Positions 36,123 to 44,324 of a stretch of 64,000 bases of DNA are shown piece by piece. Location of the stretch: assembly GCF_001422665.1 (NCBI RefSeq), contig NZ_LMLU01000005.1:597205-661204 (forward strand). The letters run 5' to 3'. The notes beneath the pieces were generated by a model that searched no databases, was not told where the DNA came from, and was given only the letters and a program-made list of their open reading frames with translations. The stretch's first letter is position 1, and each line of letters opens with the position of its first letter. Source of the DNA: Arthrobacter sp. Leaf234 (GTDB lineage Bacteria; Actinomycetota; Actinomycetes; Actinomycetales; Micrococcaceae). The position numbers and the translations under genes were made by a program.

Positions 36123-37328
36123 CTATGCCTGTGTGTAGGGGATGAAGGCCTCGACGCGGTAGCCGCCTCCGATGCGCGGAGCGGCCACGACCGTCCCGTC
36201 GTAGAGGCGCACGCGCTCCGTCATCCCGGTGATGCCCTGACCCGCTCCTGCCGTACCGGGGTCCGGTGCGGCACCGCGTCCGTCGTCGTCGACGGTGACG
36301 GTCAGGCCCCTCGGCCCGTACTCGAGCGCGACCTCCGTGCTGGTGTCCGCCCCGGCATGCTTCAGCACATTCGTCAGGGCCTCCTGCACCACGCGGTAGG
36401 CCGTCAGCTCGGCGCCCAGGGGGAGTTCCCGGCGGGGCGTGCCGATCCGGCGGCAGGAGACGCGGACGCCCGCGCGGCGGACCGACTGGATGAGCGCATC
36501 GATGTCGTTCAGGGTGGGCAGGGGACGGGTGGAGGCGCTCTCGTCGCCCCGCAGCACTCCGAGCAGGCGCCTCATCTCCCGGAGGGAGCCGCGGCCCGTG
36601 TCGGCGATGGTGCCGAGCGTCTGCACCGCGAGTTCCGGTGCGTGCGCGCTCGCGTAGCGGGCACCGTCGGCCTGCGTGATGATCACGGACAGCGAATGCG
36701 CCACGATGTCGTGCATCTCGCGGGCGATGTGCGTCCGTTCGTCCGCCGCGGCGAGATCGCGCTCCTGCTGGCGCTCCACCTCCAGCCTCCGCGTCCTGTC
36801 CTCGAGCGCCTGGAAGGTGAGGCGGCGTGACCGTGCGAGGTCGCCGCTCGTCCATGCCAGGAGCACGAGCGACTCGACGAAGAACAGCAGGATGAGGAAC
36901 AGGGGGACGGTGGTGAGCACCGAACTCCCGCCGCTCACTCCGAGGAGATCCCCGAACCGTACGAGTCCGACGGCGCACCCGGCGACCGCGACGCCCAGCC
37001 CGGCGAGGCTCGACCACCGCGGGCCGTGGGCCGCGAGCGTGTAGAGCGTGATCAGGATGACGAACTGTGCCGGCACGGGCTCGGTCCCCGTGAGGAGCTG
37101 GAGCACGGAGACACCGGCGACGACCGCCGCCGAGGGAACCACGAACGCGCGGCGCCAGGCCAGCGGGACCACCAGGGCTGCGGACACGACGACGATCCCG
37201 CCGTATCCCTCGACGCCCCCGGCCGCGAAGGGGAGCACCAGGCCCACGAAGATGGCCAGGGCCAGGCCCGCATCGATCCTCCCCGGGTGCAAGCGAACCC
37301 AACGCGCGAGCCTCAGGTGGATGTCCAT
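36123..37328 (-). CDS. membrane sensor histidine kinase (HisKA_3 type)
   Basis: The 401-residue kinase has about five or six membrane segments in its first 170 residues, without a large external domain. A coiled segment follows, then HisKA_3 with the phosphorylated histidine in REMHDIVAHSLSVII. The ATPase domain has EALTNVLKHAG, VTVDDDGRGA and GITGMTERVRLYDG. This architecture senses membrane or cell-envelope stress in many actinobacteria. The gene precedes its response regulator. The ATG is eight bases after TAGAGT, so the leader may be one or two bases. It diverges from leuB across 110 bases. Confidence 0.88.
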   Translation of the reverse strand: MDIHLRLARWVRLHPGRIDAGLALAIFVGLVLPFAAGGVEGYGGIVVVSAALVVPLAWRRAFVVPSAAVVAGVSVLQLLTGTEPVPAQFVILITLYTLAAHGPRWSSLAGLGVAVAGCAVGLVRFGDLLGVSGGSSVLTTVPLFLILLFFVESLVLLAWTSGDLARSRRLTFQALEDRTRRLEVERQQERDLAAADERTHIAREMHDIVAHSLSVIITQADGARYASAHAPELAVQTLGTIADTGRGSLREMRRLLGVLRGDESASTRPLPTLNDIDALIQSVRRAGVRVSCRRIGTPRRELPLGAELTAYRVVQEALTNVLKHAGADTSTEVALEYGPRGLTVTVDDDGRGAAPDPGTAGAGQGITGMTERVRLYDGTVVAAPRIGGGYRVEAFIPYTQA

Positions 37329-37380
37329 GGTGACCAACTCTAGGTGGGCGTCCCCTGCCGCACATCCGACCACGGGTGGA

Positions 37381-37390
37381 GCCGTCTCAT
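37381..37390 (+). promoter_or_regulatory. candidate IclR-regulator site in the leuB promoter
   Basis: GCCGTCTCAT here is identical to ten bases at 53099-53108, where it forms the left part of a perfect palindrome between the IclR gene and leuC. It lies 13 bases upstream of the leuB -35 hexamer. Confidence 0.55.
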
Positions 37391-37403
37391 CCTGCGGACG
37401 GAT

Positions 37404-37432
37404 TGTGACGCTCCCCGGTGCCTTCCTACGCT
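37404..37432 (+). promoter_or_regulatory. leuB promoter, leaderless
   Basis: TTGTGA (37404-37409) and TACGCT (37427-37432) are separated by 17 bases. The leuB ATG comes six bases after the -10 element, without a ribosome site at usable distance. Confidence 0.65.
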
Positions 37433-37438
37433 GGAGCC

Positions 37439-38491
37439 ATGACTGATGCCCCGCGCCGTATCGACCTCGCCGTGATCCCCGGCGACGGGATCGGACCCGA
37501 AGTGACCGCCGAGGCCGTGAAGGTGCTGCGCGCCGTGACGGGTGACGACGTCGATCTCGCACTCACCGAGTACTCGCTCGGCGCGGAGCACTGGCTCGCG
37601 ACGGGGGAGACCCTCCCCGACAGCACGCTCGAGCGGCTCCGGACGCACGACGCCATCCTCTTCGGCGCGGTCGGGGCGGCTCCCGGTGACACCCGTATCC
37701 CCTCGGGACTCATCGAGCGCGAGTTCCTGCTGAAGCTCCGCTTCTCGCTCGACCACTTCGTCAATCTCCGGCCCTCCCGCCTGTACCCGGGTGTGCCGAG
37801 TCCGCTGGCCGATCCCGGGACCATCGATTTCGTCGTCGTCCGTGAGGGTACCGAGGGTCCCTACACCGGCAACGGGGGGACACTGCGGGGCGGGACGCCG
37901 CAGGAGGTCGCCACCGAGGTGTCGCTCAACACCGCCCACGGGGTCGAGCGGGTGGTACGGGACGCCTTCGCCCGCGCGTCCGTCCGCCGCAGGAAGCTCA
38001 CCCTCGTCCACAAGCACAACGTGCTCGTCTACGCGGGCCACCTGTGGAAGCGCACCGTCGAGGCCGTGGCCGCGGAGTTCCCCGAGGTGACCCACGACTA
38101 CCTCCACGTGGACGCGGCGATGATCTTCCTCGTCACCGATCCCGCGCGCTTCGACGTGATCGTCACGGACAACCTGTTCGGCGACATCGTCACGGACCTC
38201 GCCGCCGCGGTGTCCGGGGGTATCGGGCTGGCGGCCTCCGCGAACCTGAACATGGACCGGACCGCGCCCTCGATGTTCGAGCCGGTCCACGGGTCGGCGC
38301 CCGACATCGCCGGGCGCCAGGTCGCCGATCCCACGGCGGCGATCCTCTCGGCCGCCCTGCTGCTCCGGCATCTCGGCCTGGATGCACTCGCGGCAACGGT
38401 CGAGGCGGCCGTCGAGGCGGACATCGCCGCCCGCACCGGCGCCCGCAGCACGGCCGCCGTCGGCGATGCCATTGCCGCTGCCGTGTCCTAA
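37439..38491 (+). CDS. leuB: 3-isopropylmalate dehydrogenase
   Basis: The 350-residue enzyme oxidises and decarboxylates 3-isopropylmalate with NAD, the third step of leucine synthesis. It shows the family start [11 protein letters not shown], the substrate-binding [31 protein letters not shown], the catalytic Lys in VHKHNVL and the metal-binding acids in [12 protein letters not shown]. The NAD-specific [12 protein letters not shown] is also present. The family is shared with isocitrate and tartrate dehydrogenases, but these segments fit LeuB. It carries a putative regulator site shared with leuC and lies upstream of ilvE. Confidence 0.95.
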   Translation: MTDAPRRIDLAVIPGDGIGPEVTAEAVKVLRAVTGDDVDLALTEYSLGAEHWLATGETLPDSTLERLRTHDAILFGAVGAAPGDTRIPSGLIEREFLLKLRFSLDHFVNLRPSRLYPGVPSPLADPGTIDFVVVREGTEGPYTGNGGTLRGGTPQEVATEVSLNTAHGVERVVRDAFARASVRRRKLTLVHKHNVLVYAGHLWKRTVEAVAAEFPEVTHDYLHVDAAMIFLVTDPARFDVIVTDNLFGDIVTDLAAAVSGGIGLAASANLNMDRTAPSMFEPVHGSAPDIAGRQVADPTAAILSAALLLRHLGLDALAATVEAAVEADIAARTGARSTAAVGDAIAAAVS

Positions 38492-38586
38492 GGTGGTTAG
38501 ACATCATTAACCCAGTGCCGGAGCACTGACCACCGACGGGCGACGGCGGCCCTGCCGCGAGCAGCCCGCGTGAGCGCGGAGGAACC

Positions 38587-39693
38587 ATGACAGCCACCGA
38601 TACCCAGTTCGCCCAGCACCTGTCCACGCAGCGTGTCCCCGCGGAGGAGCGGGCGGCGATCCTGGCCGATCCCGGCTTCGGGAACTTCTTCACCGACCAC
38701 ACGGCGATCGTCGACTTCCGCACCGACGGGTCCGGTGCGGGCGGCTGGCACGACGCGCGGCTCGAGCCGTACGGTCCGATCGCCCTGGATCCCGCCGCGG
38801 CCGTGCTGCACTACGGCCAGGAGATCTTCGAGGGCATGAAGGCCTACCGCCACGCGGACGGCTCCATCTGGACCTTCCGTGCGGACGCCAACGCCGCACG
38901 GCTCAACCGGTCCGCCGTCCGCCTGGCCCTGCCGCAGCTCCCCGAGGAGCTCTTCCTGGAGTCGCTGCGCCAGCTCGTCGGTGCCGACCAGGAGTGGATC
39001 CCCTCCGGCGACGGCGAGAGCCTCTACCTGCGTCCCTTCATGATCGCCACCGAGGCGTTCCTCGGCGTGCGGCCCGCCCGCGAGGTCTCCTACCGGGTCA
39101 TCGCGTCCCCGGCCGGCAACTACTTCGGCGGCGAGGTGAAGCCCGTGGACATCTGGGTCTCCCGCAACTATGCGCGGGCAGGACGCGGCGGTACGGGTGC
39201 GGCGAAGGCGGGTGGAAACTACGCCTCCTCGCTCGCGGCGCAGCTCGAGGCCGAGGCCCACGGCTGCAAGCAGGTGCTCTTCCTCGACCAGTTCAACGAC
39301 AACGCCGTCGAGGAACTGGGCGGGATGAATGTCTTCTTCGTCTACCGGGACGGCTCCATGGTGACCCCGGCACTCTCCGGCACCATCCTCGAGGGCGTCA
39401 CCCGGTCCTCGGTGATCCAGCTCGGGCGCGACCGCGGGGCCGAGGTCACCGAGCGGACCATCACGCTGGACGAGTGGCGTACGGGTGTGGAGAGCGGCGA
39501 GATCACGGAGGTCTTCGCGTGCGGCACGGCCGCGGTCATCACGCCGATCGGTCGCCTGCGCGACGGCGACGACTTCATCGGGGCCGAGAACGCACAGGCG
39601 GGCGAGGTGACCATGGCCATCCGGAGCCAGCTCCTCGGCATCCAGACCGGCGCCGTCGAGGACACCCACGGCTGGCTGACCCGCCTGGTCTGA
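38587..39693 (+). CDS. ilvE: branched-chain amino acid aminotransferase
   Basis: The 368-residue fold-type IV PLP enzyme transfers amino groups between glutamate and the branched-chain keto acids, the final step for valine, leucine and isoleucine. The PLP lysine is in GTGAAKAGGNYASSL. YGQEIFEGMKAYRHADG, YLRPFMIATEAFLGV and FACGTAAVITPIG are the expected substrate and phosphate-site segments. It is the long (class II) actinobacterial form. GGAGGAACC precedes the ATG. It lies 95 bases after leuB, possibly co-transcribed, and is closed by a hairpin. Confidence 0.96.
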   Translation: MTATDTQFAQHLSTQRVPAEERAAILADPGFGNFFTDHTAIVDFRTDGSGAGGWHDARLEPYGPIALDPAAAVLHYGQEIFEGMKAYRHADGSIWTFRADANAARLNRSAVRLALPQLPEELFLESLRQLVGADQEWIPSGDGESLYLRPFMIATEAFLGVRPAREVSYRVIASPAGNYFGGEVKPVDIWVSRNYARAGRGGTGAAKAGGNYASSLAAQLEAEAHGCKQVLFLDQFNDNAVEELGGMNVFFVYRDGSMVTPALSGTILEGVTRSSVIQLGRDRGAEVTERTITLDEWRTGVESGEITEVFACGTAAVITPIGRLRDGDDFIGAENAQAGEVTMAIRSQLLGIQTGAVEDTHGWLTRLV

Positions 39694-39707
39694 GGCCCGT
39701 TCCGCCC

Positions 39708-39736
39708 GTCCGCCCCTCTGTCAGGGAGGGGCGGAC
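39708..39736. terminator. hairpin between the convergent ilvE and GGDEF/EAL genes
   Basis: GTCCGCCCCTC pairs perfectly with GAGGGGCGGAC around a 7-base loop, 15 bases beyond the ilvE stop and 15 bases from the end of the opposing gene. No T-tract; it probably serves both directions. Confidence 0.65.
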
Positions 39737-39750
39737 GCGGGCCCGCTGCG

Positions 39751-41325
39751 TCAGCGCGCGGGCGTGCTCCCCGCGCCCTCGACGCCTTCGCCGAGGCGGA
39801 GGTAGTGGGTCGAGGCGAGCAGCGTCCCGGCCTCGTCCGCGGGGAGGGGCCGGCTGAAGTAGTAGCCCTGGCCGCTGGCACAGCCCATGGCCCGCAGCTG
39901 GTCCGCCTGTTCCCGCGTCTCGATGCCCTCGAACACGGCCTCGAGCCCGGCCGCACGGATGAGCTGCAGGATCGCGGCGACGAAATCCAGCTGACCCGCC
40001 CTGGTGTTCAGTTCGACGAGCAGGGAGCGATCCACCTTGACCATGCTGACCGGTAACTCACGCAGGTAGCTGATGGACGAGTAGCCCGTGCCGAAATCGT
40101 CGATCTCGATGCCGACGCCGAGCTGCTGGAGGCTCAGCAGCGAGTACATCTCCACCTCACCGCGCGTGACGATCGCCGTCTCGGTGATCTCGACGACCAG
40201 GTTGCGCGCCGGCAGGTGCAGTTCGCGGAGCAGGGTGCGGATGTGGTCCACGAGGTCCAGCTGCTTGAGTTCGACGGCGGACAGATTGACCCGCAGCTGG
40301 AAGTCCGGGTCGAGGTCGAAGTCCTCGCGCCACCGGGCGAGCTGCCGCAGGGACGCCGACATGACCCAGCGGTCGAGATCGTGGATGACCCCGATCTCCT
40401 CGGCGAGGGGGATGAACGTGTCGGGCGGGATGAGCCCGCGCAGCGGATGCTGCCAGCGCACGAGGACCTCGACGCCGAGGATGCGGTTCGTCGCGAGTTC
40501 GACGACGGGCTGGTAGTGGAGCACGAGCTCGTCGGCGCTGATCGCCCCGCGCAGCTCCGTCGCCATCTGGCTGCGCAGCTGCCGGGAGTAGAGCATGACG
40601 GGCTCGAACACCTTGATGATGCTCCTGCCCTCCCGCTTCGCGGCGTACATGGCGGTATCGGCGTCCAGGAGGAGTTCCTCGGCGGTCTGGCCGGCCGTCC
40701 CGAGCCGCACCCCGATGCTGGCGCGGGAGTGGACGTAGAGGGAGTCGAGCCGGATCTGCTCCCCGAGCACTGCGAGCGCCCTGCGGGCCACCTGCATGGC
40801 GATGTCCATGGTGGCCGCGGGCAGCAGGACGGCGAACTCGTCGCCACCGAGCCTGGCCACCAGGTCGCTCTCGCGCACCACGCCGTTGAGCCGCGTGGCG
40901 ACCTCCTGGAGCACGCGGTCGCCGGCGTCGTGGCCGAAGCGGTCGTTGACGTTCTTGAAGCTGTCGAGGTCCAGCAGGAGGAGGGCCGGAGGGGGCGCGC
41001 CGTTCGCCGCCTGGCCGAGCGCTTCCTCGATGGCGTCCATGAGGGCCACCCGGTTGGCCAGACCCGTCAGGGCGTCCGACATGGCCATCTTCATCATGTC
41101 GAGATGTGCCTGGCGCAGCATCGCGGTGCGGCTCTCCACGCGCTTCTCGAACTGCTCGTACACCTGCTCGAGCTCCTCGGCGAGGAGATTCACCCCGGTG
41201 ATGACGGCGTCGACCTCGTCACGTGCGTGCGAGGGTTCGATCCGGCTGCTGAGTTCGCCCCGCGAGAGCCGGACGATGCTCTCGACCAGCATGGCGAGCC
41301 GGGGGTCCTTGTGGTCGGCGTTCAT
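39751..41325 (-). CDS. cyclic-di-GMP turnover protein (GGDEF and EAL domains)
   Basis: The 524-residue soluble protein begins with a HAMP-like helical segment and a coiled coil (EELEQVYEQFEKRVESR). A diguanylate cyclase domain follows with an intact signature (RLGGDEFAVLLP, near residue 160), then a phosphodiesterase domain. The EAL motif reads EVL (GVEVLVRWQHP), but its other catalytic residues are in place: RVNLSAVEL, EITETA, IDDFGTGYSS, KVDRSLL and FEGIET. It could make, degrade or merely bind c-di-GMP. The ATG is seven bases after TACGCT on the minus strand, suggesting a nearly leaderless message. Confidence 0.9.
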   Translation of the reverse strand: MNADHKDPRLAMLVESIVRLSRGELSSRIEPSHARDEVDAVITGVNLLAEELEQVYEQFEKRVESRTAMLRQAHLDMMKMAMSDALTGLANRVALMDAIEEALGQAANGAPPPALLLLDLDSFKNVNDRFGHDAGDRVLQEVATRLNGVVRESDLVARLGGDEFAVLLPAATMDIAMQVARRALAVLGEQIRLDSLYVHSRASIGVRLGTAGQTAEELLLDADTAMYAAKREGRSIIKVFEPVMLYSRQLRSQMATELRGAISADELVLHYQPVVELATNRILGVEVLVRWQHPLRGLIPPDTFIPLAEEIGVIHDLDRWVMSASLRQLARWREDFDLDPDFQLRVNLSAVELKQLDLVDHIRTLLRELHLPARNLVVEITETAIVTRGEVEMYSLLSLQQLGVGIEIDDFGTGYSSISYLRELPVSMVKVDRSLLVELNTRAGQLDFVAAILQLIRAAGLEAVFEGIETREQADQLRAMGCASGQGYYFSRPLPADEAGTLLASTHYLRLGEGVEGAGSTPAR

Positions 41326-41332
41326 CGGGACC

Positions 41333-41338
41333 AGCGTA
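41333..41338 (-). promoter_or_regulatory. probable -10 element of the GGDEF/EAL gene
   Basis: TACGCT on the minus strand ends seven bases before the ATG, so the transcript would have a leader of about one base. Confidence 0.45.
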
Positions 41339-41849
41339 CATTCCGGGGGGCCGGGAACGGCTCGGCCGGACGACGGCGCCCTGACGGCGGATTCGCGGTC
41401 GTCCCGGCGGTCCGTGGGGCTCGGGTGCGGAGCGATGAAGCCTGTGGCATGGCGCCCTACCCCCGAAGTTGTCGCCGTCGAACGGATCACGGATCCGCGT
41501 GGAATCACGCTGCGGCGCCGCACCGCCCGGAGCGGTGGTCGGCGACCGGCATCGGCGGCCCGGAGAGGACGGCCGACGGAGAAACCCTAGCACCGGGGAG
41601 GGACATCTCCGGTAGGCCCGGGTATCGGCAGCGAGGGGGCGCGTCCCTGCCGGGGGACGGTGCTTCCGGTCCGCCGTCCGACAGCCACGTCCGCACACGC
41701 AGGAGCCCCGGCCGGGGTGGGAGTAATGGGGGAAAACGCCCAGCCCGACCAGGGCCTGAGAAGAACTGTACGGCACGGCCAGCAGGATGAGCCACCGAGG
41801 ACGCCCGCGATCGGTCCTTGACGTCCGCGGGCACGGTGGGAGCGTCCGC
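41339..41849. other. 511-base region without a supported gene
   Basis: Several overlapping open frames exist on both strands but none has a credible start with ribosome site and protein-like composition. A long imperfect stem at 41791-41839 (CCACCG/CGGTGG outside GCCCGCG/CGCGGGC) lies just past the end of the TPR gene and may close its transcript. Confidence 0.45.
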
Positions 41850-42932
41850 TCAGCCCAGGGCGGCGTCCATGCCCTGGAGCAGACCGCGGGCGGTCGCCGC
41901 GCGGTCTGCGGCACCGGACTGCAGGAACAGCCCCTCGCTGACTTCGAGGTTCCCGATCGCTTCGGCTCTCGCGCCGGTGGCCAGGAAGGCCTGCCCCATG
42001 AGGAGATGGGCCTGGGCGGCGATGTGGAAGGCCAGAAGATCCTTGTGATCGACGATCGCCGTCAGCCGGTCGATCGCCAGATCTGATTGCCCGGTCAGGA
42101 CGAGCCACTGGGCACGACTCAGGCTCAACTCGAGCCGGTCACGTTCGGTGCCGCCGACGATCGACCCCGCCATCTCCGCCCGTTCGATGCACTCGAGCGT
42201 CTCGGGTCCGGTCAGGCCCGCATCCATCCTGAACTGTGCGGACCCGAGGTTGAAGCGTGCCCACAGGGCCAGATCATTGCTGGGGGAGAGGTCCCGGGCA
42301 GCGAGCTGGTGGTAGGACACGGCCTCGCTGATGTGGCGCTGGAGGAAGGCGACGTTCCCGATCGCCCAGTACCCCAGCCCGGTCGTCTGACTGCTCGGCT
42401 CTGCGGACAGCAGGTCGGCCAGGCGCTGGCACTCCTGCCATGCCTCCTCCAGCTTGTCACTGTCGGCGAGGGCGGCGATGAGCGCGTTCTGGGCCTCGAT
42501 CTCGATGGCGCGGCCGTCGGGCGCCGCCCGCGCGAGCTCGACCGCGCGGGTTGCTGCCTCGACCGCTGATCCGAGGTTGCCGCTGCCCTGCAGGGCGAAG
42601 GATTTCAGGGTGGCGACCTTGGCGCTCAGGGCCTGGGACCCGACCGTCAGGGGATGGCTCTCGAGGCCCTCGGCGATCTCGGTGGAATCCTGCATCAGGC
42701 CCTGTTTCCTCAAGGCCTCGGCGATGAGGAATGTGGCATTCCACCAACTCGTCTCGTCGCCGATCGTCCGTGCAAGGGCCGCTGCATGGCCTGCGAGACT
42801 TTGGGCGGTTGCATAATCGCGCTGGTTCCAGGCCTCCCGCGCCTGGAGTTCGATCATGAGCTGTTCACTCCGGCCGTCCTGCAACGCCACGATTGACCCC
42901 CGCCGTCGATTTCTTCCACCTGTGACCACCAT
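41850..42932 (-). CDS. TPR-repeat protein, possible peptide-responsive regulator
   Basis: The 360-residue protein consists almost entirely of paired amphipathic helices with tetratricopeptide character: AWNQRDYATAQSLAGHAAAL, ATLKSFALQGSGNLGSAVEA, GLGYWAIGNVAFLQRHISEA and AAQAHLLMGQAFLATGARAE are the clearest units, about eight in all. It has no signal peptide, membrane segment or recognisable DNA-binding domain; only a short basic N-terminus (GGRNRRRG) precedes the repeats. The ATG follows AAAAGGAACC. It diverges from a gene for a small secreted peptide across 164 AT-richer bases. That layout and size recall Rap-type TPR proteins paired with Phr peptides in Bacillus. That link is inference; the fold also fits a general scaffold protein. 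Confidence 0.7.
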   Translation of the reverse strand: MVVTGGRNRRRGSIVALQDGRSEQLMIELQAREAWNQRDYATAQSLAGHAAALARTIGDETSWWNATFLIAEALRKQGLMQDSTEIAEGLESHPLTVGSQALSAKVATLKSFALQGSGNLGSAVEAATRAVELARAAPDGRAIEIEAQNALIAALADSDKLEEAWQECQRLADLLSAEPSSQTTGLGYWAIGNVAFLQRHISEAVSYHQLAARDLSPSNDLALWARFNLGSAQFRMDAGLTGPETLECIERAEMAGSIVGGTERDRLELSLSRAQWLVLTGQSDLAIDRLTAIVDHKDLLAFHIAAQAHLLMGQAFLATGARAEAIGNLEVSEGLFLQSGAADRAATARGLLQGMDAALG

Positions 42933-43096
42933 ATTGGTTCCTTTTCGTCGCCAAATCATCGAAACCAAGGAAAAGGGCAGTTTTGACGCAAGAACTGTTA
43001 CCAAAGTGACTGGAGTGGCTTACGATGTTTTCATAGCAGGCTGTGGTACCGCAGGCACCTGCTTCAACCACTGTTATCCCCCGAAGGATGTCCACT
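42933..43096. other. AT-richer divergent promoter region between the TPR and peptide genes
   Basis: This 164-base spacer is clearly less GC-rich than its surroundings. It holds the peptide gene promoter (42998-43026), a small perfect inverted repeat GCAGG-CA-CCTGC near 43051-43062, and ribosome sites at both ends. Confidence 0.6.
42998..43026 (+). promoter_or_regulatory. probable promoter of the secreted peptide gene
   Basis: TTACCA (42998-43003) and TACGAT (43021-43026) are separated by 17 bases. Transcription would start near 43033 and leave a 5' untranslated region of about 64 bases. Confidence 0.5.
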
Positions 43097-43237
43097 ATGA
43101 AGCGCCTCGTTTCCGCCCTCATGCTCTCCGTGTTCCTCGTCTCCGGCACCGCGGCGGTCGCCACGGCCGCCCCCGCCAAGTCGGGTGCCGTTGCCCCCGT
43201 CTCGTCGACCGATCGCGTCAACTACTGGCCCTACTGA
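43097..43237 (+). CDS. 46-residue secreted peptide precursor
   Basis: The product starts MKR, has a strongly hydrophobic stretch (LVSALMLSVFLVSGTAAV) and an Ala-rich cleavage region (VATAAPA), so it should be exported by Sec and cut near residues 24-27. The remaining roughly 19-22 residues end in an unusual aromatic tail, STDRVNYWPY, without cysteines. AAGGA is nine bases before the ATG. The gene has its own promoter and a strong terminator, so a peptide this small is the only product of the transcript. A signalling or pheromone role is inferred from its divergent TPR neighbour; alternatives are a secreted antimicrobial or an orphan small protein. Confidence 0.75.
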   Translation: MKRLVSALMLSVFLVSGTAAVATAAPAKSGAVAPVSSTDRVNYWPY

Positions 43238-43241
43238 GCGC

Positions 43242-43283
43242 ACTCGCTCTTTCCCCTGATCCTCATCGGACAGCGGAGCGAGT
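43242..43283 (+). promoter_or_regulatory. hairpin in the 3' untranslated region of the peptide gene
   Basis: ACTCGCTC (43242-43249) pairs with GAGCGAGT (43276-43283), four bases after the peptide stop codon and before the main terminator. It could stabilise the short mRNA. Confidence 0.45.
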
Positions 43284-43298
43284 CTGCAGAGTAGACCT

Positions 43299-43350
43299 GA
43301 TACCGCGGGCACCCTCTTGTGGGGAGGGAGTGCCCGCGGTATCGCCTTTT
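43299..43350 (+). terminator. Rho-independent terminator of the peptide gene
   Basis: GATACCGCGGGCAC pairs perfectly with GTGCCCGCGGTATC (14 bp) and is followed by GCCTTTT. It is among the strongest terminators in the window. Confidence 0.93.
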
Positions 43351-43464
43351 AACGCCCGGTCGACGACGCGCGCAGGGTGTCGTCGACCGGGCGCACACAT
43401 CGTGGATGAACCGTGGAGCACGCTCGGCGGTACCCGCCGCACGGCCCGTGGCGATGGCTCAGGC

Positions 43465-43470
43465 TAGGCT
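43465..43470 (+). promoter_or_regulatory. probable -10 element of the leaderless FAH-family gene
   Basis: TAGGCT lies exactly six bases upstream of the ATG at 43477, the same arrangement as at 21044. Confidence 0.5.
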
Positions 43471-43476
43471 GGCGGC

Positions 43477-44250
43477 ATGCGAATTGCACGTTTTGTCGTC
43501 GACGACGATCCCATGTTCGGTGTGGTGGACGGTTCCGCCGGCAACGAGGAGGTCGCCGTCATCCAGGGCGACCCCTTCTACAGCGGCGTCCAGCTCACGG
43601 GTGCCCGCCATGCGCTCGAGGACGTCCGGCTGCTGGCACCGGTGATCCCGCGGAGCAAGGTCGTGGGCATCGGACGGAACTACGCCGACCACATCCAGGA
43701 GATGGGGAGCGAGACACCGGCCGCGCCGCTGATGTTCCTCAAGCCGAACACCTCCGTGATCGGCCCCGGCGATCCCATCATGCTGCCGTCGTTCTCGGAC
43801 CAGATCTCCTACGAGGCCGAGCTCGCGGTCGTCATCGGCCGGATCTGCAAGGACGTCCCGCTCGAACGCGTCGACGACGTCGTCTTCGGCTACACCTGCG
43901 CGAACGACCTGACGGCGCGCGACGTGCAGAAGACGGACGACCAGTGGGCCCGGGCCAAGGGCTTCGACACCTCGTGCCCCATCGGTCCCTGGATCGAGAC
44001 GGAGCTCGATCCCGAGAACCTCACCGTGCGCGGCACCCTCGACGGCGACCTCCGCCAGGACGGTTCCACGAGCGACATGATCTGGGGGGCACGCGAGCTC
44101 GTGGCCTACGTCTCCCAGGCCTTCACCCTCCTGCCCGGTGACATCATCCTCACCGGAACCCCCGCCGGCGTCGGCATGATCACGGACGGCCAGAGGTTCG
44201 ACGTCGACATCGAGGGCATCGGCCGGCTGTCCAACCCGGCGCGCCGCTGA
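43477..44250 (+). CDS. fumarylacetoacetate hydrolase (FAH) family protein
   Basis: The 257-residue protein has the FAH fold used by hydrolases, decarboxylases and hydratases acting on 2-keto acids. Key segments are VVGIGRNYADHIQEMG, FLKPNTSVIGPGDPI, the metal-binding EAELAVVIG and GYTCANDLTARDVQ, and the closing ILTGTPAGVGMI. Substrate cannot be told; acylpyruvate hydrolase and 4-oxalocrotonate-type activities are common in this branch. It lies directly upstream of gltX, as in many actinobacteria, with separate -10 elements. Confidence 0.87.
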   Translation: MRIARFVVDDDPMFGVVDGSAGNEEVAVIQGDPFYSGVQLTGARHALEDVRLLAPVIPRSKVVGIGRNYADHIQEMGSETPAAPLMFLKPNTSVIGPGDPIMLPSFSDQISYEAELAVVIGRICKDVPLERVDDVVFGYTCANDLTARDVQKTDDQWARAKGFDTSCPIGPWIETELDPENLTVRGTLDGDLRQDGSTSDMIWGARELVAYVSQAFTLLPGDIILTGTPAGVGMITDGQRFDVDIEGIGRLSNPARR

Positions 44251-44309
44251 CGGGCCGCGTCGTCGCGCCCAACCGGCCCGACGACGCATCCGCGACGGGA
44301 GGTCCCGCC

Positions 44310-44315
44310 TAGACT
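44310..44315 (+). promoter_or_regulatory. probable -10 element of gltX
   Basis: TAGACT ends nine bases before the gltX ATG, so the leader would be only about three bases long. Confidence 0.45.
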
Positions 44316-44324
44316 GGGACCATC

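Noticed and set aside
40444..40530. loss of phosphodiesterase activity because EAL reads EVL
   Set aside because: The catalytic glutamate itself and the downstream metal-binding and lysine residues are all present, and the middle residue of EAL varies in active enzymes.
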